This document shows positions 11,883-22,731 of a stretch of DNA of 64,000 nt, one piece after another; position 1 is the stretch's first letter, and the number at the start of each line of letters is the position of its first letter. The notes under the pieces were generated by a model. The model was given only the letters and a program-made list of their open reading frames with translations. It made no database searches and was not told the DNA's origin. The translations under genes and the position numbers were made by a program. The stretch covers positions 2,485,001 through 2,549,000 of the forward strand of contig CM034110.1 of NCBI GenBank assembly GCA_019914945.1. The letters run 5' to 3'. This stretch comes from Typha latifolia (lineage: Eukaryota > Streptophyta > Magnoliopsida > Poales > Typhaceae).

Positions 11883-12808
11883 TGATACGATTCGGACTTC
11901 ACCGACGTCGTCTCAAGCATGGATTCACTTTAGGAGTGCTTTTATTTCACGGTTTAGTGTTTAATTTCCATTAAAATAAGTTTTTTGTAAGTCGCGCTCG
12001 AACGCGGGTGGAGTGAGTTCGAACGCGGTTTGTGAACGGGGTTGTGAATGTGGTGAAGAGAATGTACTGTGCGTTCGAACGCACTGTGAACGCTTGCATC
12101 GCGTTCGCAAATATCGACAGGCGCGTTCGATCACGCGTTCGAACGCCTGCATCACGTTCGCAAATCCAGAAGAGCTAATTCGGTGCGTTCGAACGCGGTC
12201 GGGCGAGTTCGAACGCGGTCGGCGAAAATTGTGTTTTAGGGTTAATGTGAGTTGTTGGTTAGCCTATAAAAGGATGTGTAGGGCAACCAAAATGATTATT
12301 GATTATTGAGATTTAGTTTTGCCTTGCCTCCTTCGTCTTCTTCGCTCCCGTTCTCTCAATCCCCGGCGACGCCGCTTCTAACCTCCCTCGTCCGGCTAAT
12401 CACCCTAGTCCCTTAGGGGTGGCCCTCTTCTCCCCCTTCGTCCAATCTATCCCACACTTGCCCTAATCCTTCCATCAACCACAACCCTTCCACCATCACT
12501 TTTCACCGGTGCCACCACATTAACGCCGGTCCACCACCATCCACCATTACCTAGGATCTCGTGCCTCCATCCACGAATCCAAAATAGAGCATCCTGATGT
12601 TTGGCCACTAAATGAACGATATCTCGAGATCCCCAACTCCGATTCGCCTGTAACTAGATTTTTTGGAAAGCTCTTTTACGAGGCTACAACATATCAAAAT
12701 CTCACGTCGATCCGACAACAGTATATTTTGGGATCTAATTTCAAAGTTCCGTGCCTGATCGTAACAAGCTGGTATCAGAGTCTTAGCCCCAGAGGTGTGA
12801 TCGTATCA
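11883..12808 (+). repeat. Gypsy-1 3' LTR
   Basis: It starts TGATACGATTCGG after a purine-rich tract and ends GATCGTATCA. It matches the 5' LTR, but one unit of the palindrome array is missing: after TACTGTGCGTTCGAACGC it goes directly to ACTGTGAACGC, where the 5' LTR has a second palindrome. The sequence beyond 12808 is the inside of copia-1. Confidence 0.9.
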
Positions 12809-14271
12809 AAATCCATCATCCACTTGAAAACACTAAGATATCACGTTCAATCACACAAGAAACATCAAGATAGTAACTTTAACATGATCAAAACTTGAAA
12901 ACGCACGAAATCAATCAAGATCAAAAGACTTAATTGAATAAAAAAATAGGAAAATTGATGGATGATCATACCTCGCAAAAGTGAAGAAAAACTCAGAAAT
13001 TCAACCGAAAGATGCAAGATCCAGAGGAGAACTACCATCTAAAAGGGTTTGTAGTGAGAAATTTGATGAAAAATACCAAGATCTTGAAGATTTGAGAGGG
13101 AGGAAATGATGGGTTTCTAGGGTTTGGAAGATTGAAGATGAAAACCCTTGGGTTCGGACGCAATATTTAAAGAATCCTCGAGTGCGTTCGAATGCACCAG
13201 TCTACGCGTTCGAACGCGCCAGTCACCACGTTCGAACTCAAAAATCTGCGTTCGAACGCCCCTTTTTTTAAAATTAAAACTAAAACAAATCAAAAATCAT
13301 TTTGGAGATGCACTTCTAGAAAATTCAAAATAGATTCAAGACATAGAATATGACAATCAAATGAAATAAGTCATACACAGATCAATCAAATCATCAAGAG
13401 CATATTATAATCAATTCTAATGCATCACTCAAAATTAAATTAATCTTGATTGATCATAACAATATATATATGCAAGGTGAGCATAGATAATATGAAACAG
13501 TCTTCTTAAATAAACTTTCCTATTTAAACAATGATACAACACAGTAGTCAAACCGACTTAGTATTTAAATTTGCACTTTTTGACTTATTCGCCATAACCG
13601 AACAGGAATTTTTCCTGTATTATTTTTTATACATAAACCATATAGGTGCAATGATAGCTTTCACACATGAGTAGGTAGCCATTTTCTTATAGTACAAATC
13701 AAACAATGTGAGAGAATATATACACAAGTAGCAAAAAAAATTTATTTAATTTGCAAGAAATGTACCGAGTCAAACTGGACTCTAAATAAGATGGCTTTCA
13801 CACTAACTCATTGTAGCCCTTTTCATTGATCTTTTATGAACACATTTGTGATGACTAAGCATGAGGTCAAACTGTGCAAATCAAGGTTAATAGTGAGCTA
13901 TTTAAAAAGAATTTCATGATGTCATGCTCACACAAGAATATACACACATTATGAGTGCATTAATTTCAGTATAATTATCATAGAAGTCGAGAGAGTGAAT
14001 AACTCAGAAATGATACAATATACTACAAGATGACAAAATTGACTATAATAACTCATAATCAAGTGAAAAATCATATTTATATGTCAAGAATATATTATTG
14101 AATCTAGGAGTGCATCAAAATTTTTTTTTTATGATAAACACTCTCGACAAATCTAAAACTAAAAACAAAAGAAAATTTTAGAGTAAAGAAAACCTAAAAC
14201 AAAACGAAAAGAAAATAGTAAAGAAAATGAAACATGCAAACCAAAACACGCAAACCAAAACAAAAAGAAAA
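12809..14271 (-). other. Copia-1 3' non-coding region with a palindrome block
   Basis: This matches the segment of copia-2 from about 57970 to 59235 along most of its length. There is no long ORF, so an envelope-like gene known from some SIRE elements is not seen. At about 13178-13259 it holds four copies of the palindrome (GCGTTCGAATGC, GCGTTCGAACGC, CGTTCGAACTC, GCGTTCGAACGC). Copia-2 has no such block at the matching place near 58960. Confidence 0.75.
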
Positions 14272-15703
14272 TCAATCCAAAGCACAAATGCCTAAAGAAG
14301 TACGAAGATACTCAAATCTCTGTAAATCCAAAGATTTTGTAAATAGATCACCCAACTGTTTCTCTATCTCAAAATGTTCTAGTGCTATTATTTTGTCTTC
14401 AACTAACTCGCATATAAAATGATGTCGGATATCAATATGTTTAGTACGCGAGTGTTGAACAGGATTCTTCGATATATTAATAGCACTCATGTTGTCACAA
14501 TAAAGCACCATAATATCTTGTTCAATGCCGTAATCTTTGACCATCTGTTTCATCCATAGTAACTGAGAACAACAACTACCCGCTGTAATGTACTCGGCCT
14601 CCGCAATAGATAAAGATATTGAGTTTTGTTTCTTACTGTGCCAAGCAACCAGATTGTTTCCAATATAAAAACATCCACCAGAGGTACTCTTTCTATCATC
14701 ACATGAACTTGCCTAATCAGAATTCGTGTATCCAGATATGATAGCTCCCGAGTCATAAGTAAACCAGATACCTAAGTCAACTGTGCCACCGACATATTTT
14801 ATGATACGTTTCACAGCATACAAATGTGTCTCCTTAGGTTCATACTGAAACCTAGCACACACACCGACGCTAAATGCAATGTCAGGTCTACTAGCAGTTA
14901 AGTACAAAATACTATCAATCATGCTCCTATATAGTGTCTGATCAACACTTTGTCCTGAAATATCCTTACCTAGTTTGGTAGTTGTACTCATAGGAGTTCT
15001 AGCATGTTTTGCATTTTCTAAACCAAATTTAGTCACTAGATCCTTAGCATACTTGGTTTGAGCGATAAATATCCCTCTTTCCAATTGAGTAATTTGAAGT
15101 CTCAAAAAGAACTTCAACTCACCCATCATGCTTATCTCAAAATGACTATGCATGAGATCAGCAAACTCCTTAGCTAACAATTGACTCGTTGCCCCGAAGA
15201 CAATATCATCCACATATATTTGTGCCACAACTAAACTTCTGTTCGACCGTCTAATGAACAATGTCTTGTCCACTCCCCCTCGAGTGAACCCCACATCCAC
15301 TAAAAAAGTGGTCAACTTCTCATACCAAGCTCTTGGAGCTTGTTTTAGCCCGTAGAGGGCCTTTTTCAGTTTAAACATATGAGAAGGAAATTTTTGATCT
15401 TCGAACCCCTTCGGTTGTTCCACATAAACATCTTCATTCAGGGTACCATTCAAGAAAGCACTTTTAACATCCATTTGAAACAATTTAAATTTTAAGTGAC
15501 AAGCAATAGCAAGCAGTATACGAATAGATTCTAATCTAGCAACAGGAGCAAATGTCTCATCAAAATCTATACCCTCAACCTGAGTATATCCCTGTGCTAC
15601 GAGTCTCGCTTTATTTCGAACTATATTGCCATGTTCATCACTTTTATTCTTGTAAATCCATTTTGTTCCAATGACGTTCACATTCTTAGGTCTAGGAACT
15701 AAA
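14272..15703 (-). pseudogene. Copia-1 reverse transcriptase and RNase H
   Basis: The RT frame (15681-14713) runs from [14 protein letters not shown] through [43 protein letters not shown] and the intact catalytic IYVDDIVFG. It reaches [17 protein letters not shown] and stops at SGYTNSD. RNase H continues after a frameshift (about 14756-14550) and a return to frame (14553-14272) with LYCDNMSAI and KHIDIRHHFI. The reverse transcriptase core looks complete, but the junction to RNase H is broken. Confidence 0.93.
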
Positions 15704-15705
15704 TA

Positions 15706-16811
15706 TCAAACATCATTCCTAGAAAATTGCTCTAATTCCTCATGCATAGCATTAACCCAAGAATCGTCTAACAGTGCTTTCTTCACATTTTTAGGTTCGA
15801 AAGAAGATGTATAACAAGTAAATGATACTTCACTTTGGATTTGTCGTCTTGTCTTAATTGGTTCATTTACGTCTCCGATCACTTGTGATAGTGGATGATC
15901 TGATTTCACTCTAGCAGATAGTTCCGGTACATTGCAGTCATCTTTGTTCATTTCAACTTTGTCCTCGTTCTGATTCTCAATTTTCAGATCAAGCTCCTTT
16001 CCTATTTCTTCGTCATATGTATCTGCAGAAACAAAAATAGGAGTAGCTTCAGTTAAATCAGTCGTGGATTCATCTATCATTACATTAGCAGATTCCATCA
16101 CAGTAGAAGTGTTAAGATTAAATACTCTGTAGGCTCTGCTATTATTCGAATATCCTAAGAAGATGCCTTCGTTACTTCTAGTGTCAAATTTAGTCAAATA
16201 TTCTCTATCACGCAAGATATAGCATTTACTACCAAAAACTCGAAAATATTTAACACTAGGTTTCTTACCTTTCCAGATTTCATATGCAGTCAATTTTGTA
16301 CCTGGTCTTAGATAAACACGATTTATCACATGTACCGCTGTATTGACCGCCTCTGCCCAAAACCTTTGAGGAACATTTTTAGCGTGAAGCATAACCCTAG
16401 TCATTTCCTGCACAACTCGGTTCTTTCTTTCCACAATACCGTTCTGTTGTGGAGTTATAGGAGCTGAAAATTCATGTTGAATACCAAGAGAATCGCAAAA
16501 TATAAAAAAACTTTCGTTTTCAAATTCTCTACCATGCTCAGAACGAATCCTAACTAGGGTAGTAGATTTTTCATTCTGCAATTTTAAGCATAGTGATTTA
16601 AAAACTTCAAAGGTTTCAGACTTCTCACGTAGAAAGGCAACTCAGGTATATCTGGAGTAATCATCGACCATTAAGAAAATATAGCGTTTACCTCCAAGAC
16701 TTTCCATTTTTGTTGGACCCATCAAGTCCATGTGAACTAATTGGAGCACACAGTCGGTGGTAGCTGCATTTACCTTCTTGTGTGAAATTCACACGAACCG
16801 CAAACCCTTTT
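15706..16811 (-). pseudogene. Copia-1 integrase
   Basis: The core reads MVDDYSRYT, then a TGA in place of the expected Trp codon (near 16640), then SEHGREFENE, PQQNGIVERKNR and RFWAEAVNTA. Copia integrases normally have SDHG; here the second catalytic Asp reads Glu. The C-terminal part has VFGSKCYIL and GIFLGYS (usual GKR/linker region), then an acidic stretch. The frame ends at a stop in FSRNDV before the RT frame. Integrase would insert the cDNA; the stop and the changed active-site residue make this copy inactive. Confidence 0.92.
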
Positions 16812-16817
16812 TGACAT

Positions 16818-17574
16818 TTATTTCATCTTAGGTATTCCTCTTACCACTTCTTGTTTGGACAGAGTAAATAATTCCTTGTGATTCACATGTCCAAGACGTT
16901 GATGCCAAAGATCTGCAATATCGAAAGAGGCACTGTTACATTTCAGTTTATGTGACTTTCCAACAACATAGCAATTATCAGATGTTCTAGATCCATAACA
17001 TATAACATTACCACCATGATCTAGAATAGTACAATCATTTTTGAAGAATTTTACCTCATAATCTTCATCACAAAATTGACTGATGCTCAGAAAATTTACT
17101 TTCAAGTCCTTAACATAAAGAACATTTTCAAGAATAGGAACACCTGGAATACTTACCTTTCCTTTACCTATTACCTTGGATGAATTACCATCTCCGTATG
17201 TCACAACTCCCCCTTCATGTTTTTCAAGATTAGAAAATAAGGATTTGTCGCCTGACATATGTCTTAAATGACCCTTTGTCTAAATACCACAAGTCAGAAT
17301 TTAAAGCTTTCAAGACAGTATGTACAACATAACATTTCAAATCACTTTTCTTGACCCATATGACCTTTGTTTTCATCCCATAAATAAAAGCACTTCTAAG
17401 TTTCTGCAAAAGTTTGCAATGAGGTCGAATATGCCTTAGAATGCCGCAATGATAGCATGTCGGAACAAACCTTTTTCTACTCACCTTTTGTCGAGGAGTG
17501 TGACTGGAGTTTACCTTTGGTACCGTCGAAGTTTCACTAGTTTGTAGATTCAACTTCAGTTTAGAAGCATTCAT
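16818..17574 (-). pseudogene. Copia-1 second zinc knuckle, protease and pre-integrase domain
   Basis: The first frame (17574-17230) has a zinc knuckle CYHCGILRHIRPHC and the protease start LWYLDKG, where DSG would be expected; a frameshift follows. The second frame (17258-16818) continues with MSGDKSLFSNLE, NVLYVKDLKVNFLSISQ and the zinc-type pre-integrase motif LWHQRLGHVNHKEL. Protease would cut the polyprotein. The loss of the catalytic DSG and the frameshift disable it. Confidence 0.88.
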
Positions 17575-17607
17575 CCAGGATTGCTTTGTAAATGCGATTC
17601 TTTGGCT

Positions 17608-19127
17608 TCAGTATTCTTCCTTTTGTATACTTGCAGAAACAAAGACAGTTTTGTTATTATTTGAATTACCAGTGTATCCAACACCATACCTGTCTTTTCC
17701 AGAGATCTGAGCTTTTAGAATCTCATCAAGTTTGTTCTTTCCTTTTAGAAATGTCACTTCCTTATTCAATCGCTCTAGTTCAATTTCATCAGCCTTCATT
17801 TTCTTTTTTGCATTGTCAAGTTGTTTAGAAAGGTCTTTGACACGTTCAAGCTCCAATTTGTACTTCTCCTCAAATTGAATTCTTTCTGGTTCAATTACCT
17901 TGAGTCGTTAATGTAGTCTAAGATTGCTTTTCTTGAGTTTAAACGACTCCAGGTACAGGTCATTATATGCCTTTTGAATTTCAGATTCATCTTCTTCACT
18001 CGGTAACATATCCCGATCATCCGTACTATCGGTATTAATAATGTAATCAATATTAAGTAGAGAAGAGGCAAAAGCTATAAAGTTTTCTTCGTCTTTTCCA
18101 GAATAATCATCATCGATTCATCCGAGTCATCCCAAGTAACTTTCATAGCTTTACCCTTCTTCTTAAGGCGATTAGGGCATTCTTGTGCTATGTGACCAAA
18201 ACCAGAACATTCAAAGCATCGAACTTTATTCTCAGAATTCTTAATTTTCTGTTTGACACCATTGTTGCTCACACCTGTGTTCGAACTTGCAGTATTCTTC
18301 TTTTTCACAAAGGCTTTATTTTTCTCAAGTGTTTCAGCATTCAACTTGTTTGGCTTCCGAAAGAATTTATTGAACTTTTTAACGAACATGGCCAACATCT
18401 CAACATCCAAATCACCTTCATCATCAGACTCCTCTATACTTTGTTCAACTATGGATAAGGCAATCCCTTTGGACTTTCTCGATCTTGAAAGGCTGGACTC
18501 AAATGTTTGTAGATTTCCTACTAATTGTTCAACTTTCATAGAATCGATGTCCTTACTTTCCTCAATAGCTATAACTTTTGCCTGAAACATCTCTGGAAGA
18601 GACCTAAGGATCTTACGGACAATTCTGTTTTCAGTAATATTCTCTCATAGGTTGAAACTGGAGTTGACTATATCACTCAGCTTTGCATAGAACTCATCAA
18701 ATGTCTCATTCTCCTCCATACGTAGAGTTTCAAAACTAGTAGTCAACCTCTGAAGTTTAGAAAGTTTTACAGCCATAGTTCCTTCGTGAGTAGTTTCTAA
18801 GATCGTCCAAGCTTCTCTCGCTATCTCACAAGTAGAGATTCTTCTAAATTCTTCCGAGGAAACACAACTAAAAATTGCATTTATTGCCTTGCTATTCCAT
18901 CCAACTTTTTCATAGTCTGACCTATCCCATGACTCTATCGGTTTATCAGCAAGTTTATCATCCACCATGTACATTGGTGGACTCCAACCGTTCACAACGG
19001 CAAACCATACTCGTTCATCTATAGACTTCAAGTAAGCTCTCATCCTAGCTTTCCAATATCCATAATTTGATCCATCTAGGATAGGAGGTCTAATAGATGA
19101 TGGTCCATCTCTATGAAAATCCATGCC
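17608..19127 (-). pseudogene. Copia-1 gag
   Basis: It begins MDFHRDGPSSIRPPILDG at 19127 and continues with YWKARMRAYLKSID, WTILETTHEG and ETFDEFYAKLSDIVNSS, the UBN2-type copia Gag. A frame break at about 18645-18590 leads to the zinc knuckle CFECSGFGHIAQEC. A further break near 18110 leads to an acidic part, then a coiled coil (MELERVKDLSKQLDNAKKK to KNKLDEIL, 17856-17700). The matching part of copia-2 is open in one frame, which shows that the breaks here are recent lesions. Confidence 0.9.
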
Positions 19128-19158
19128 TATCTGATCTCTCTCAAAGGTGAGAGAACCC

Positions 19159-19170
19159 GCTTTGATACCA
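19159..19170 (-). other. Copia-1 primer-binding site
   Basis: On the minus strand TGGTATCAAAGC, three bases after the LTR end, complementary to the 3' end of initiator tRNA-Met with one change. Confidence 0.9.
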
Positions 19171-19172
19171 AT

Positions 19173-20179
19173 TGAAAAAATCCCTAGACACAAGGATGTA
19201 TCTAAATACTAGGCAATGATAAAAGTCCGTAGAAATATTAAGAACGAAAGTAGAGATGAACGCCAAGATTTTAACGTGGAAAAACCCAAACGGGAAAAAA
19301 CTACGGATCCAAACTTGGATCAAAACCAATCACTAGAATAGTAGCAGTTACAAGACTGACTCACAAAACAACCCGTCGATCCAAACGACTTTGTTCCTCT
19401 CAGTCTTGATCGCTAGAACCCACGATTCACTACTTCTTGTGATTGAAGTCCAATCTCAGTAACCCTCGAGATTGATCTTTCATCTAGATAGCCCTTAAGA
19501 CGAAAGATTAACTTTTGTAGATGAGTGGAACCTTGTTAGTTCAAGAACCGATGTAGCCTCAAGAAGTCTCCTTCAATAATGCTTCTTCAACCACCCTAGA
19601 GATAGGGTTTCACAATCCTTATATATGATCTCCAAGATAGAGCCAAATCCAAGTCTTCCGTACTCACGAAAGTCCAATTTTATCAAACTTTGTTGGTGCG
19701 TTCGAACGCGGCCCGGGTGCGTTCGAACGGCATGACTTGAACTCAGGTGCATTCGAACGGGCCCGAGTGCGTTCGAGCGCGACAACTTGAATTCTTCAGG
19801 TTGCGTTCAAACGCGTTTGTGAACGCGGCTCTCGGTCTGTGTGAACGTAGTACCCGCGTTCGAACGCGTTTGTGAACGCGGCTCTCTGTCTGTGTGAACG
19901 CAGTACCCGCGTTCGAACGCATTTGTGAACGCGGCTCTCTGTCGGTGTGAATGCAGTACCCGCGTTCGAACGCGTTTGTGAACGCGGCTCTCTGTCTGTG
20001 TGAACGCAGATTCCGCGTTCGAACGCGTTTGTGAATGCGGTGTGAACTCGACGGCTTTTCTCTAATAATCTTGCAATTCTTCAAACCAGAGATATTCTAG
20101 ACTTGTGTAAAGCTCATATACATGAAAAAATACACTTAGAATATTTTGTACACAATTGCCAACAAATAAAAACCTAACA
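19173..20179 (-). repeat. Copia-1 5' LTR
   Basis: On the minus strand it starts TGTTAGG (20179) and ends TTTTTTCA (19173), 1,007 bp. It carries five palindrome cores in the 53-bp tandem array (about 19800-20050), one 44-bp unit (about 19640-19690) and a TATA-like CATATATAAGG (near 19620). The left end continues into the primer-binding site and gag. Confidence 0.92.
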
Positions 20180-20763
20180 GATGGCAACCAAAGGTCATTA
20201 TTGATTATTGAAGAATTAAGTTTTGCCTTGACTCCTTCGTCTTCTTCGCTCCTATTCCCTCAATCCCCGGCGACGCCGCTTCTAACCTCCCTGGATCGCC
20301 CAATCACCCTAGACCCTTAGGGGCGGCCCTCTCCTTCCCCTTCTTCCAATCTATCCAACACTTGTCCTAACCTTTCCATCAACCAAAACCTTTCAGTCAC
20401 CACTTTTCACTAGTGCCTCCCCACAAATGCTGGTCCACCTCCAACCACCATCATCCTAAGATCTCGTGCCTCCATCTACAGATCCTAAACAGACCACCCT
20501 GATGTTTATTAACTAATCGAATGATATCTCGAGATCTCCACATCTGATTCGCCTAAAACTTGATTTGTTGGAAATCTCTTTTCTAGGGCTACAACATATC
20601 CAAATTTCACATCGATTCGACGACGGCAACTTTTGAGATTTTATTTCAAAGTTACATGCTGATCTAGTCCAGATCAGAGAATCGGAGGAGATCAAACCTT
20701 AGCCTAAGGGGAGATCATATCAAGCTGGTATCAGAGCCACCGTTCCTCCGACAAGCACTTCCT

Positions 20764-20982
20764 ATGACGACCACCAGAGCCATGGCTGCACAGCGAGATG
20801 ATGGAGAGATTCTCCCAATAGAGGAGGGAGAAACAGTTGCGGGGGCTTCCACCTGCAGAACGACCCGATCTAATCGGAATACGAAAGAACCTAGTGTTCA
20901 AGCCGTGTTGGGGTCTCTTTCCGAACAAATGGCTATCAACAACCAGATGATGATGGAGATGATTCAGGAAATACGGGCGTGA
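20764..20982 (+). pseudogene. Gypsy-2 gag N-terminus
   Basis: Starts MTTTRAMAAQRDDGE and runs to MIQEIRA before a TGA. It matches the first 70 residues of the gypsy-1 Gag. The Gag capsid-like domain and zinc knuckle are absent; unrelated sequence follows. The product could not form particles. Confidence 0.85.
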
Positions 20983-22245
20983 TCGAAACCTTCTTCAACA
21001 AGCATGACAATCACAAGGCAGCATGGGGAGCCTTCCGTAGGATACCTAACATTCTCCACGGCCTTCCCGTTCTCGACAAAAATAGGCGAGAGTTCGGCTA
21101 TACAGCAAGATCAAGCTTCTACACCCCGACCCATGGTCAGCTGCAATGAACCGCTACCGACTACAATGGGATCCTCAACCATTGTAGCAGCCCTCAGAAC
21201 CTCCACATCTTTCCATGCAACGGAGACCTCGTCGACATACCACAAAAGGCTGGCTACACCATTTCCTATCCCTACAGAAATGACGAAGAGTCCAGCTTCA
21301 AGGCAGCAGTTCCCTCCGGCAAGCTCAATAGTTGGAAATGTGTTTTTGACGTCAGACTGGAGTTCTTCAATGAGTCGACAACCATGCGAACCACTGTTGA
21401 ATGGAGGAAGACCACACATGGCCGCTGGATATCCCTCGTCAGGAATCCTCATCAGTGGTGAGGGAGATGATCTGAAACCGTGAGTTCTAACACTTGGGCT
21501 GCCTTACACCACCTCCCTTTGCAACCACGGTGAGTCGGCAACTAGGAAGAAATCGCATATGGCCTCCAACGACCTTCCACCATTCTCCTCGGTCAATCGA
21601 CAGTCGACTGTGACAGCGTCGTCACCGGTGATGACGTTGCAGCTCCCCACCAAGCTACAACACAAAGGAGAAGGCCGCGATCTTCCACCCATGGCAGCAC
21701 TGACTGCTGACAGCCCCGTAAAGACCTCGCGGGCTACTTCTTTTCTCACCCTAAGCGGTTAGAATTTCAAGATGGCTACATGGTTGGGCTTGACCAGGTG
21801 GAATTGCTAGACATGAGCTGGGTTGGACCTATGAGCCAAAGGGGTCAAGTCGAGCATGAGTCATCTTTGGACTTCGGGACTCAGTTAAGTCAACTAAGGG
21901 ACAAGATCAAAAACCCTCTACTTGACTTAAGACGAGTTTGCTTATACCACAATACATTTGACTTGGATCCTAATCTATGGAGTGGGCAGAACGATTACGA
22001 ACAAAACCAACAATCAGTTTAGCTATTTGGACCTAACTTGAGTCACTAGGAGGACCTAATTTGGATCCACCAACTACATCTAACTCGACCTCCCAAGTGC
22101 AATCGGATGCACTAGATTTCTATTGCTGAACTGACGTTGAGTCAATTGGTTCGACCACCTGAGACCAAGTGGACTCAATGTAGATGAACCCGAATTCCAC
22201 CTTGGGCTAGTAGGAGTACAAGTATCCAAGCTCGACTGAGGATGA
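20983..22245 (+). other. Foreign internal region shared by gypsy-2 and gypsy-3
   Basis: This sequence replaces most of gag-pol. Open stretches on the plus strand are 21004-21483 (ends SGEGDDLKP), 21559-21762 and 21780-22022 (VGLDQVELLDMSWVGP). The antisense strand is also open at 21111-21452 and 21504-21749. The matching gypsy-3 segment is 36560-38190. I do not recognise any domain. It is Ser/Thr/Pro-rich in the sense frame. Its last part reads in frame into integrase codons in gypsy-3. Confidence 0.6.
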
Positions 22246-22619
22246 CCCCCCCTTGAGGCGGTTTATGGTCGCACTTCCCCTGTCTTGCGTGCCTACGATA
22301 GACTTGCGGCGGCGGATAGGACCGAGCTTGACTTGGAACTTGCTGATAGAGATGAAACCTTGAGACGGCTCAAGATGCACTTAGCAACAGCCCAACAACG
22401 GTGGGCCATGAGGGTATGACTACGAATTAGTCTACAAAAAAGGGATTGAGAATCGAGCGGCTAATGCACTTTCGCGCCAACCGGACACAAGTGAGCTTGC
22501 CTCTTTTTCAGCACCAACATTTCCTTTATTTTCAGATATGTGGGGAACCAATGCAGAAGATCATACCATGGAGGAGCAGGAGTCAGAGATCAAAGATAGA
22601 TTCCCAAATTTCAAACCTT
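22246..22619 (+). pseudogene. Gypsy-2 integrase fragment followed by RNase H fragment (reversed order)
   Basis: First an integrase C-terminal part (AVYGRTSPVLRAYDRLAAAD, DETLRRLKMHLATA, 22252-22393). This passes at a shared CAGCCCAA into the end of RNase H (QQRWAMRV, then GIENRAANALSRQPDTSELA), ending at NFKP. In a normal gypsy pol RNase H comes before integrase, so the order here is inverted. Frameshifts are present. Confidence 0.82.
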
Positions 22620-22648
22620 GAGGATAAGGTTGCGGAAGCGTGGTGGAT

Positions 22649-22731
22649 TGATACGATTTGGACTTCACCGATGTCGTCTCGAGCATGGATTCACTTTAGG
22701 AGTGTCTTTGTTTCTTGTTTTAGTGTTTAAC
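22649..22731 (+). repeat. Gypsy-2 3' LTR, first 83 bp only
   Basis: TGATACGATTTGGACTTCAC up to TAGTGTTTAAC, then it breaks into unrelated AT-rich sequence. The purine-rich tract GAGGATAAGGTTGCGGAAG lies just upstream. Confidence 0.85.

Larger units (their letters stand above)
7661..12808 (+). mobile_element. Gypsy-1: defective Ty3-gypsy chromovirus with two LTRs
   Basis: Two LTRs (7661-8601 and 11883-12808) begin TGATACGA and end TCGTATCA, an 8-bp terminal inverted repeat. A tRNA-Met-type primer-binding site follows the first, and a purine-rich tract (11855-11882) precedes the second. Between them are broken gag, protease, reverse transcriptase and RNase H. There is no integrase; RNase H passes directly into the final residues (NFKP) that end the chromodomain region in gypsy-3 and gypsy-4. 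The flanking 5 bp do not match (GTATC against AAATC): the left flank is a long gypsy LTR and the right flank is internal copia sequence. The element therefore appears to join two different insertion sites. It cannot move on its own. Confidence 0.9.
12809..20179 (-). mobile_element. Copia-1: SIRE-like Ty1-copia element, 3' LTR missing
   Basis: On the minus strand: 5' LTR (20179-19173), primer-binding site, gag with two zinc knuckles and a coiled coil, protease, integrase, reverse transcriptase and RNase H, then about 1.46 kb of non-coding 3' sequence. That part stops at 12809, about 450 bp short of where copia-2 has its polypurine tract, so the PPT and 3' LTR are gone. The two zinc knuckles (CFECSGFGHIAQEC, CYHCGILRHIRPHC) and the GDKSLF protease region suit the SIRE/Maximus lineage. 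Numerous stops and frameshifts are present. It interrupts the 5' LTR of gypsy-2 at 20179/20180. Confidence 0.92.
20180..22731 (+). mobile_element. Gypsy-2: non-autonomous chromovirus derivative, both LTRs truncated
   Basis: The 5' LTR (20180-20722) is cut in its middle by copia-1: it starts GATGGCAACC, just after the TATA region. A primer-binding site TGGTATCAGAGC is at 20726-20737. The internal part is a short gag N-terminus, about 1.3 kb of sequence unrelated to gag-pol, an integrase fragment, an RNase H fragment and a polypurine tract. The 3' LTR (22649-22731) keeps only its first 83 bp. Gypsy-3 has the same foreign internal region, so the two form a subfamily. Confidence 0.85.
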
